NCBI RefSeq assembly: GCF_947502445.1
Contig: NZ_CANMZW010000018.1
Location: 1 to 64,000 of the forward strand
Length of the DNA: 64,000 nt
Source: an uncultured Brevibacillus sp.
GTDB taxonomy: Bacteria > Bacillota > Bacilli > Brevibacillales > Brevibacillaceae
Direction: 5' to 3'
Below are positions 35,406-42,336 of this stretch, piece by piece. Position 1 is the stretch's first letter. The number at the start of each line of letters is the position of its first letter. A model generated the notes under the pieces. That model saw only the letters and a list, made by a program, of their open reading frames with translations. It made no database searches and was not told where the DNA came from. The position numbers were made by a program, and so were the translations under genes.

Positions 35406-36512
35406 TCATTCACCCTTTGTTTTTGAATTTTTAGTCAATTCCTTCAAAATGTCTTTGTACACATACAAGGAATGGATTTCGACATACTCATCTGGCCCGT
35501 GATGATTCGCACCAACTGGACCAAACTCAACAGCAGGCACCCCTTTTGCAGCGTAAAAGCGTGTATCCGCTGATCCATCCTGCCCGAAGAGAATCACCTG
35601 ATCTCCCGCGAGCTGAGTGGCAGCTTCACATAATCTTCTAACAAATTGATCGTCGCTTTTGGTCTCTACTGGTCTGCCCTGAAATTCAACCTTGATCTCG
35701 GCATCTGGCAGCAAGGCTCTGATTTGATCCATAATTTCGTCAGGATTTTGTCCTGGTAAATATCGAATGTCGATCCCCATTGAACAAAAGTCAGGCACTT
35801 GATTATATACTTTTCCCGCCTGTATTTTTGCCAAATTGATGGACGGCTGCTTGAAATACGTTGTACTTTCCTGAAAAACATCCATGGAGATGATCGATTG
35901 GTAATGCTCCATCGCTTTTAGAATGGCGTTTTTACCCAGCCACGGTCTGCTGCCATGCGCTGCTTTTCCTTTTACATCGACCTTTAGCTGTAGAATCCCT
36001 TTTGCGTGAAAGCCTATCTTGAAATTCGTCGGCTCCCCGCAAATGACCAAATCCCCGAGTATTCCTTGCTGGACCAAAAAGCCGCTCCCCAGCTCACCAC
36101 CAGTCTCTTCGTCTGGCACCAATGCCAAAATCACCTTGCAATCAGGAGGATTCTTGACCAATTCAGCCATCAGAACCATCATCGAGGCCACTGCTCCCAG
36201 CATGTCGTAGCTACCTCTGCCATACAGTCGCCCATCTGCTGTTCTTGGTGCAAACAGCTCCGGCTGCCCCGGCACAACATCCAGATGTCCGTTCAGGATA
36301 AGCGTAGATTCCCCTTCACCTACAGTTGCCACCACGCTTTTTAATCCCTGATTCACATAAATGTCGACGCCCAGTCCATGGCTGCGCAACCAGTCGCAGC
36401 AATAATCGGCACTTTGATTGACCCGTTCTGCACTTGTAGCCTCAAATTGGATCAATCTACTGGCTAACGCTTCGATGGATTCCCCAAAATAATGACCATG
36501 CTCGTTTTTCAT
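35406..36512 (-). CDS. M20-family (ArgE/DapE-type) metallo-deacylase
   Basis: A 368-residue zinc-dependent amidohydrolase. Metal and catalytic motifs are LNGHLDVVPGQ, GRGSYDMLGAVASMM, VPDEETGGELGSGF, CGEPTNFKIGF, the dimerisation His in GKAAHGSRPW, and the final metal His in VGANHHGPDEYVEI. It heads the operon, 69 bp after the -24/-12 promoter. ArgE and DapE cleave N-acyl amino acids; here cleavage of a gamma-glutamyl or N-acyl intermediate is inferred. A ribosome site AAGGTAGAG precedes the ATG. Confidence 0.92.
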   Translation of the reverse strand: MKNEHGHYFGESIEALASRLIQFEATSAERVNQSADYCCDWLRSHGLGVDIYVNQGLKSVVATVGEGESTLILNGHLDVVPGQPELFAPRTADGRLYGRGSYDMLGAVASMMVLMAELVKNPPDCKVILALVPDEETGGELGSGFLVQQGILGDLVICGEPTNFKIGFHAKGILQLKVDVKGKAAHGSRPWLGKNAILKAMEHYQSIISMDVFQESTTYFKQPSINLAKIQAGKVYNQVPDFCSMGIDIRYLPGQNPDEIMDQIRALLPDAEIKVEFQGRPVETKSDDQFVRRLCEAATQLAGDQVILFGQDGSADTRFYAAKGVPAVEFGPVGANHHGPDEYVEIHSLYVYKDILKELTKNSKTKGE

Positions 36513-36580
36513 CTCTACCTTATCCAGTTGTCATTCCACCTCAGTTAAACATAATTTGGTTTAATGGCAATACTGGACTT

Positions 36581-36597
36581 TGCAATCTGCATACCAA
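36581..36597 (-). promoter_or_regulatory. Sigma-54 (-24/-12) promoter of the amine-type operon
   Basis: On the minus strand the 17-mer TTGGTATGCAGATTGCA matches TTGGCACG-N4-TTGCA at all but two defined positions, with the invariant GG and GC at correct spacing. It lies 69 bp before the deacylase start, and a sigma-54 activator is encoded at the other end of the cluster. Confidence 0.85.
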
Positions 36598-36607
36598 CCC
36601 AAAATAT

Positions 36608-36666
36608 CTGATTTTTCTACATTCACAATCAGGCAAATTGGGATTATCTACTCATTTAACCCAATT
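36608..36666. promoter_or_regulatory. Inverted repeats upstream of the sigma-54 promoter, candidate activator sites
   Basis: Two inverted repeats: CTGATT/AATCAG (36608-36613 and 36627-36632) and AATTGGG/CCCAATT (36636-36642 and 36660-36666). TTAACCCA is followed by a second TTAACCCA just beyond. Their distance upstream of the -24 fits enhancer sites for the sigma-54 activator. Confidence 0.45.
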
Positions 36667-36710
36667 AACCCATTTACCTTCATTTCCTTGTACACATTTT
36701 TTGTCGAAGA

Positions 36711-36757
36711 AAAAAAGGATAGTGCAATCAGATTTTCACCTGAATGCCCATCCTTTT
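36711..36757 (-). terminator. Terminator after yabO
   Basis: AAAAGGAT (36713-36720) pairs with ATCCTTTT (36750-36757), extended by an inner TCAG/CTGA stem. The minus-strand tail is T-rich. It ends the mazG-yabO unit before the sigma-54 promoter region. A perfect 0A-type sequence TGTCGAA lies beside it at 36703-36709. Confidence 0.8.
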
Positions 36758-36777
36758 CGGTTTCTTGCATGTATGGT

Positions 36778-37077
36778 CTATTCTTTCCCCTTGATGTAGG
36801 CTTCCTCTTCTTTTTCGTCACGTGGCACTGGAACCTCTCCCATAACGGTGTAGAGGGATGCTGCCTCTTCTTTGCGCGGATTTTCTTTGATGTCCTCTAC
36901 TTTTACGCTAACGATCTTTTGACCAAAGCGGATAGCTAGCTTGTCACCGATCTTTACGTTACTGGATGCTTTTGCCGGGCGATCGTTGATTTCCACGCGT
37001 GCCTTGTCGCATACCTCTTTTGCAAGCGTACGTCTTTTGATCAAACGAGATACTTTCAAATACTTGTCCAGTCTCAT
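36778..37077 (-). CDS. yabO: S4-domain RNA-binding protein (RqcP/YabO family)
   Basis: A 99-residue protein whose first 65 residues form an S4 domain (MRLDKYLKVSRLIKRRTLAKEVCDKARV, then GDKLAIRFG). The B. subtilis homologue YabO/RqcP helps add alanine tails to stalled nascent chains in ribosome quality control. It starts 3 bp after mazG and is co-transcribed with it. The C-terminal tail is charged. Confidence 0.95.
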   Translation of the reverse strand: MRLDKYLKVSRLIKRRTLAKEVCDKARVEINDRPAKASSNVKIGDKLAIRFGQKIVSVKVEDIKENPRKEEAASLYTVMGEVPVPRDEKEEEAYIKGKE

Positions 37078-37080
37078 CTA

Positions 37081-38568
37081 TTATCCTCTCCCTTTCGCGT
37101 GGTGCTTGGCTTCCTCCCACCACTTGTCCATCTCCTGCAAATCCGTCTCTTCAAATGAACGGCCTGCTTCCTGGAGCTTTTGTTCGATATAGGAAAAACG
37201 CTTCTTGAACTTATTGTTGGTCAAAGCAAGTGCCTCTTCTGGATCGAGCCTGAGGAATCGCGCCAGATTTACAACAGCAAACAACAGGTCACCCAGCTCT
37301 CCCGCCCGCTCATCCTCGGATGCCTCTTGGAGCTCACGGTATTCCTCGTCTACCTTGGCGTATACATCGGCAATATTGTCCCAATCAAAGCCGACATGTG
37401 CCGCCTTCTTCTGAAGCTTGTACGCGTACATGAGCGCAGGCAGATCACGCGGAACGCCAGCCAGTTGTGACTGGGTCGTGACGTCGATTCCTTTTGCCGC
37501 TTTTTCCTGCGCCTTTATTTCCTGCCAATTCGCCAACGCCTCTTCGGAATCCTCTGCGCTTTTTTCACCGAATACATGGGGATGACGGCGAACCAGCTTT
37601 TCGTTCAGGGTAGCAATGACATCATCTACTGTAAAGTACCCTTCCTCGGCGGCCATTTGGGAATGCAGCATGATCTGCATCAACAGATCACCCAGCTCCT
37701 CGCACATCGCATCGGGGTCTTCGTCGTCGATTGTCTCCAGCACTTCATACGTCTCTTCGATCAGGTTTTTGCGAATACTCTGATGCGTCTGTTCCCGATC
37801 CCACGGACAACCGTCTGGACTGCGCAAAATCGCAACGATATCTTTCAAGTGAGAAAACTGACGATACAGTGCACGCTCATCTTTTACAGGGGGGACGTAA
37901 ACGAGAGACAAATTGCCAAAGTGACCCTGTCGATCCAGCTCGTACAACGGGACAGTCTCTATGCGCTCCTCACCTTTTACCCCCACTGCTGTCGCAACGG
38001 TCACCGGGTAGTCATCCGGAAGCACGTCCATCAAGGTCAGCTTTACATCCGATGCAATAAACGCGTCATACACCTGGGCGATAATCGTATGTAATCCAGG
38101 AGAGACCTGATGCGCAACCAAAGCCGTACCATCGAGCAAGGAGAAGCCCTCGATCGGGTCAATTTTCAAACGGGCGAACAGAGGATCAATAAAGCTCTGT
38201 CCTCCGCCAATTTCGACTTCTACGCCTCTTGCCGGACCGTTTTCCAGCAAAAGCTGAACCGTGCGCTCTGCCACGAGGGGATGGCCAGGGACCGCATATA
38301 CGATTCCGTCTTCCTGTACAGCTTTCGTCAACAGTCGTTCCACAATCTCCGCATACACTTCGGCAAAGGCATCATGTTGTTCATACACTGCATCAAATGA
38401 TTCATAGGCTACGCCCTCCGCTACGAATTGCGTAACGACTGGATGCTCCTGCGTTCGCAGATACAGATGAGATGCCTGCTTGAGCGTGCGGTAAATCCCG
38501 TATGGAAGCTGATCGAGATCACCTGCACCCAAGCCTACTACCGTAAGCGTGTTTTTCGCTGTTCCCAC
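37081..38568 (-). CDS. mazG: Fusion of tetrapyrrole-methylase-like domain and MazG pyrophosphohydrolase
   Basis: A 495-residue YabN-type protein. Residues 1 to about 215 form a SAM-dependent tetrapyrrole-methylase fold (VVGLGAGDLDQLPYGIYRTL, VYAVPGHPLVAE). The rest has two MazG domains: CPWDREQTHQSIRKNLIEE with EELGDLLMQIMLHSQ, then DEEYRELQEA with GELGDLLFAVVNLARFL. MazG hydrolyses nucleoside triphosphates and removes abnormal nucleotides. The start is a GTG behind GGAGGC. Confidence 0.95.
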   Translation of the reverse strand: MGTAKNTLTVVGLGAGDLDQLPYGIYRTLKQASHLYLRTQEHPVVTQFVAEGVAYESFDAVYEQHDAFAEVYAEIVERLLTKAVQEDGIVYAVPGHPLVAERTVQLLLENGPARGVEVEIGGGQSFIDPLFARLKIDPIEGFSLLDGTALVAHQVSPGLHTIIAQVYDAFIASDVKLTLMDVLPDDYPVTVATAVGVKGEERIETVPLYELDRQGHFGNLSLVYVPPVKDERALYRQFSHLKDIVAILRSPDGCPWDREQTHQSIRKNLIEETYEVLETIDDEDPDAMCEELGDLLMQIMLHSQMAAEEGYFTVDDVIATLNEKLVRRHPHVFGEKSAEDSEEALANWQEIKAQEKAAKGIDVTTQSQLAGVPRDLPALMYAYKLQKKAAHVGFDWDNIADVYAKVDEEYRELQEASEDERAGELGDLLFAVVNLARFLRLDPEEALALTNNKFKKRFSYIEQKLQEAGRSFEETDLQEMDKWWEEAKHHAKGRG

Positions 38569-38597
38569 TGGCCTTGCCTCCTTACCTGTTACGTTAT

Positions 38598-40244
38598 CTA
38601 TCGTCTTTCCTTGGGAAGAAATTGAAACTTGGTTAAAAGCGCTGCAATACGTTTGCCTTTTGGTAAAAAGTGTATGTCAGCTCTCGTTAGTCCACCGGTT
38701 TTGAGTAGTGCCAGCAAATAGACGACAGCACCAGCCCCGACCGCAATCAGGCCTACAATGGTTTGGAACAATCGCTCCGAGGTGATGACTTTACCGAACA
38801 GAGCACTCGCTCCCCATTCTACAACCAGCACCACGACTGACATCATGATGACCGAAATGAATGGCTTCAGGGCTGTTTGACGCAGACCGATTCGTGCTCC
38901 GGTATACTTTTTCACCGCAAGCACATTGAGGCCCATGGCAACCAGATACGCGAGCACCGTGGACAATGCTGCACCCGCAATTCCCCAAAAGGGAACGAGC
39001 GCTAGATTGAGGATGAGCTTAACAACTACCCCGATAAACAAATTGCGTGCAGGTCGCATCACCCGGCCCATACCTTGCAAAATTCCTGCACTCGCAATAC
39101 TGAGCGTCGCAAAAATAATCGTGAACGACTGGATCGCAAGTGCCTGTGTTCCTTTATCATCCCCATAAAGCATCACGTTGATTGGCTCTGCCAGCAGCGC
39201 GAGGCCAAAGGAGGCTGGGAGACCTAGCAAAAACGTGAGACGAATGGCAACCTCTGCCCGGTTGGCAATCAGCTTGTTTTGCCGTTGCGCCGCCGCTTCA
39301 CTAATTGCAGGAACCAATGCCAATGAAAGCGAAGTGGCAAAGAACGTTCCAAACTGAATGAGCGGCTGCCCGCGGTCAAACGCACCTTTTGCCAGCTTGG
39401 CCAAATCCTCATGTATACCACTCCACTGGAGCATGTTCACGACGGTCACCGAGTCTACAAGAGGAATCAGCGGCAGAACCAATGCCCCCATACAGATGGG
39501 CAGCGCGTAATACAACAAGCTCTGTAGCACCTGACGATTCGTCCACGCACTTACACCTGACGACTGTACCTGCGTCGTAGCAATCGGAAGCAGGTTATGC
39601 TTGTCCTTTTTCCAATACCACAGCAATACGAGAACAGCAGCCACCCCTCCAGGGAATGCCGCAAATACTGCACCTGTTCCCGCCAAATAAGCATCCTGAT
39701 ACACACTCATTGCCCAAACCGCGGACAATAAAATAAAAACAACACGAATTAACTGCTCAGCTACTTGCGAAACACCTGTGGGCATCATATTCTGATGACC
39801 CTGAAAATATCCTCGTAAAATTGCTGCCATCGGTACTAACGGTAACGACCAGGCTACCGCGCGAAGCGGAGTAGTCAAATGCTGATCGCCCATAAACGTG
39901 GCAATTTGAGGGGCTCCTGTATACAACAGGAGAAAGAAAAAGAAGCCGAGGATCACGAGCGAAATACTGGCTACCCGAAACGCCCTGCGCGCGCCAATTA
40001 CATCGCCGACTGCCACACGCTCCGAGACGATTTTGGAGATGGCAATCGGAAAGCCTGCGGTCGCCAAAATCAGGAGGGTGGTATATAGCGGGTACACTTG
40101 CATGTATACGTACAGACCGATGTCACCGGCAATATTTTGGTACGGAATGCGGTATACTGCGCCCAACAGTTTGGAGACAAGACCGGCAACCCCGAGAATC
40201 GCGGCGCCTTTCACAAATTGTACAGATGCCTTTTCTTGACCCAT
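38598..40244 (-). CDS. MATE/MOP-superfamily flippase, YabM/SpoVB-like
   Basis: About 548 residues with fourteen membrane helices, of the polysaccharide-export (MurJ/SpoVB) branch of the MOP superfamily: GAAILGVAGLVSKLLGAVYRIPYQNIAG at the start, GYFQGHQNMMPTGVSQVAEQLIR, and RLTFLLGLPASFGLALLAEP. Its place between spoVT and mazG equals that of B. subtilis yabM. Lipid-linked wall or spore precursors are the probable cargo. The ATG at 40244 is used; the longer frame begins with TTG. Confidence 0.92.
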   Translation of the reverse strand: MGQEKASVQFVKGAAILGVAGLVSKLLGAVYRIPYQNIAGDIGLYVYMQVYPLYTTLLILATAGFPIAISKIVSERVAVGDVIGARRAFRVASISLVILGFFFFLLLYTGAPQIATFMGDQHLTTPLRAVAWSLPLVPMAAILRGYFQGHQNMMPTGVSQVAEQLIRVVFILLSAVWAMSVYQDAYLAGTGAVFAAFPGGVAAVLVLLWYWKKDKHNLLPIATTQVQSSGVSAWTNRQVLQSLLYYALPICMGALVLPLIPLVDSVTVVNMLQWSGIHEDLAKLAKGAFDRGQPLIQFGTFFATSLSLALVPAISEAAAQRQNKLIANRAEVAIRLTFLLGLPASFGLALLAEPINVMLYGDDKGTQALAIQSFTIIFATLSIASAGILQGMGRVMRPARNLFIGVVVKLILNLALVPFWGIAGAALSTVLAYLVAMGLNVLAVKKYTGARIGLRQTALKPFISVIMMSVVVLVVEWGASALFGKVITSERLFQTIVGLIAVGAGAVVYLLALLKTGGLTRADIHFLPKGKRIAALLTKFQFLPKERR

Positions 40245-40291
40245 GTGCGTGAAATTTCTCCTCTCCAACCAGAAACTTCGTCCATTATACC

Positions 40292-40386
40292 ATTAGAAAA
40301 CTTGGCTTTGCCAAGCCTATTGGCGCAGGCAGGGCCTTAGTTGCACTTATACTATCATCCTTATAATTTTTATAGTCTGATAGTAC
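40292..40386. repeat. Intergenic repeat, copy 1 (full length, 95 bp)
   Basis: Begins ATTAGAAAACTTGGC and ends GATAGTAC. Its first 75 bases differ from copy 2 (63355-63450) at only a few positions. It contains the hairpin CTTGGC-TTT-GCCAAG and the pair ACTATC/GATAGT near the ends. It lies 17 bp beyond the spoVT terminator. Confidence 0.85.
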
Positions 40387-40403
40387 ATGGAAAAGACAAC
40401 AAG

Positions 40404-40430
40404 AAAAACAGCCCCGACATGCGAGGCTGC
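40404..40430 (-). terminator. Terminator after spoVT
   Basis: CAGCCCCGA and TGCGAGGCTG (40409-40430) form an imperfect GC-rich hairpin, with an A-run to its left that is T-rich on the minus strand. Confidence 0.82.
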
Positions 40431-40444
40431 TTCTTTTTACACAC

Positions 40445-40987
40445 CTATTGCTCCATCTGTTTGGCGAGGAATCCGGCTGCTGTTTCCGCCATTTTCATCT
40501 CCAAGTCGCTCATCTTTGTGGATTCATTTTTATTGAGAAGAATGACTGACCCGATTGGATCGCCGCCAGCTACGATAGGGGCTACCACAAATGATCCATA
40601 CGTCTCATTCATGTCGCGACAAATCTCATACGATCCTGCATTTTTCTCCAAGCGCGTTTTTCTTTCCTCCAAGCTCTTTTCCACAATGCTGCCAATTGCT
40701 TTTTCCAGATATTCCTTTTTAGACGCACCCGATACGGCAATCACGCTGTCCCTATCCGAAATCAATACGGTATGATTCATGCTCTCATAGAGAGAGTCAG
40801 CGTATTCTTTTGCGAAATCTCCCAGTTCTCCAATTGGTGAATACTTCTTGAGAATGACTTCTCCGTCACGGTCCACAAAAATCTCAAGCGGGTCGCCTTC
40901 ACGAATGCGCAGTGTACGACGAATCTCCTTGGGAATCACGACCCTGCCGAGGTCGTCAATTCGACGAACGATACCAGTTGCTTTCAT
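40445..40987 (-). CDS. spoVT: Stage V sporulation protein T
   Basis: Forespore transcription regulator active with sigma-G. Of 180 residues, the first 50 are an AbrB-type swapped-hairpin DNA-binding domain (ATGIVRRIDDLGRVVIPKEIRRTLRI), and the rest is a GAF-like domain (HTVLISDRDSVIAVSGASKKEYL, GSFVVAPIVAGGDPIGSVIL). It is related to AbrB, encoded at the other end of the window. Length and motifs match the family fully. Confidence 0.97.
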   Translation of the reverse strand: MKATGIVRRIDDLGRVVIPKEIRRTLRIREGDPLEIFVDRDGEVILKKYSPIGELGDFAKEYADSLYESMNHTVLISDRDSVIAVSGASKKEYLEKAIGSIVEKSLEERKTRLEKNAGSYEICRDMNETYGSFVVAPIVAGGDPIGSVILLNKNESTKMSDLEMKMAETAAGFLAKQMEQ

Positions 40988-41149
40988 GTCATGTTGCCTC
41001 GCTTTCCCTGAGAAGTGGGTAGTGAAATGAAATGGTGTTGGTTGGTTAGCTGTATTTTTTCCTGAAATTCTAATTTTAACTATGCGTGACGGCTGTAATT
41101 TTTACCAGATTGTTTCAGTTACTCTCCCCCGGGTGGTAGCGAGTGATTA

Positions 41150-41178
41150 TAGTATTTGCCCATGCTTCAAGAATATGC
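41150..41178 (-). promoter_or_regulatory. Candidate forespore (sigma-G/F) promoter for spoVT
   Basis: Minus strand GCATA (41174-41178), a 17-nt spacer and AATACTA (41150-41156) resemble the sigma-G pattern with its CATACTA-like -10. It would give a leader of about 150 nt before spoVT. Confidence 0.35.
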
Positions 41179-41188
41179 GAGAAAACGA

Positions 41189-41217
41189 AAAAACAGGGAA
41201 ATTTGCTTCCCTGTTTT
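41189..41217. terminator. Terminator after the PrsA-like foldase gene
   Basis: AAAACAGGGAA (41190-41200) pairs perfectly with TTCCCTGTTTT (41207-41217) around a 6-nt loop; T-tracts flank it in both directions. It lies 18 bp after the stop of the minus-strand gene. Confidence 0.92.
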
Positions 41218-41234
41218 TAAATGAGCCTCTGTTA

Positions 41235-42305
41235 TTACTTTGCCGCTGGGTGTTTTGCTTCAGGAACGTTGTACTTCGTGATAAGCTTGTCCAGCTCGGT
41301 TTTGCCAAATTCGTCGTACCCTTTTTCCAGTGCACTTGCACGAAGCTGGTCTTTCATTTCGTCAAACGTTTTTTCTTTGCGGTTCTCTACCTTGATGATG
41401 TGGTAACCATAGTCCGTTTTAACAGGTGGTCCCACTTCTCCCACTTTTTGTGCCAGGGATGCCTCTTTGAACTCAGGCACCCACTGTGTTACGTCAGCAT
41501 TTTCATACAGGCCGCCAGTTTCCTTGCTGCCTGGATCATCCGTAAATTCCTTCGCGAGCTTTGCAAAGTCCTCCCCTTTTTTCAGGCGAGCTTCCAGATC
41601 GTTAGCCAGCTTCAATGCTTCCTCTGGCGTACGTTTTTCAGTGGAGATCAAGATATGACGGACAGAAGCAGTCGTACGGGACGCTTTATCCATGCTGTCA
41701 TAAATCGGCTTCAATTTAGCATCGTTAATGTCCTTTTTCAGCACATTGATCGAGTCGTTGATGAGCGCCATCTGGTTAATAACCTTTTCCTTGGTTACTC
41801 CTTGGCCCTCAATCAACTTGGTAAACTTCGCTTCGTCTTTACCCAAAAAGCCCATGTACTGGCCTTTGATTTTTTCAAAGGTTTTTTCCGCCATATCCTT
41901 GGACTCTTTTTGGATCGCAGCATCAGCACGGGAAGCCAAAATTTTAGTCGCTGTGTATTCACGGGCAAAAGCTTTCAGCGCATCATTGTCAGCGATCTCA
42001 ATCATGCCGCCTTGTTGAGGATTCATGAAGTTGATAACACGTAAAAACTCTTCATACTCCTGACCTGTTACGGTTCCTCCCTGATACTCAACTACCACTG
42101 CCTTAGGATCTACCGTAAACGGCAGAGTCAGTTTAGGAAATTGAGTCAATGGATCATTGGCATCTGCTGCCTGATTCCCATATTGGCCATCTGTCTGATT
42201 TGCTGGTGGTTGGTTAGACTGCGCATTTTCTTCCGCTTTTCCGCATCCAGTCATGAGTGCCACGACCAATACAGCCGAAGATAAAATGGCTACAGAACGT
42301 TTCAT
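41235..42305 (-). CDS. PrsA/SurA-like foldase lipoprotein (parvulin-type peptidyl-prolyl isomerase)
   Basis: A 356-residue exported lipoprotein. Signal peptide MKRSVAILSS... ends in ALMTGC, followed by a low-complexity linker rich in Asn and Gln. The N-terminal helical chaperone region is SurA-like; a parvulin domain runs from SVRHILISTEKRTPEEAL through PGSKETGGLYENADV to YGYHIIKVENRKEKTF. It likely folds secreted proteins at the membrane surface. It follows mfd by 31 bp and may be co-transcribed. Bacillus PrsA is elsewhere, so this is an extra gene in the block. Confidence 0.92.
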   Translation of the reverse strand: MKRSVAILSSAVLVVALMTGCGKAEENAQSNQPPANQTDGQYGNQAADANDPLTQFPKLTLPFTVDPKAVVVEYQGGTVTGQEYEEFLRVINFMNPQQGGMIEIADNDALKAFAREYTATKILASRADAAIQKESKDMAEKTFEKIKGQYMGFLGKDEAKFTKLIEGQGVTKEKVINQMALINDSINVLKKDINDAKLKPIYDSMDKASRTTASVRHILISTEKRTPEEALKLANDLEARLKKGEDFAKLAKEFTDDPGSKETGGLYENADVTQWVPEFKEASLAQKVGEVGPPVKTDYGYHIIKVENRKEKTFDEMKDQLRASALEKGYDEFGKTELDKLITKYNVPEAKHPAAK

Positions 42306-42336
42306 AATTAAGGTTCTCCCTTCCTGGCAGGCCCAC

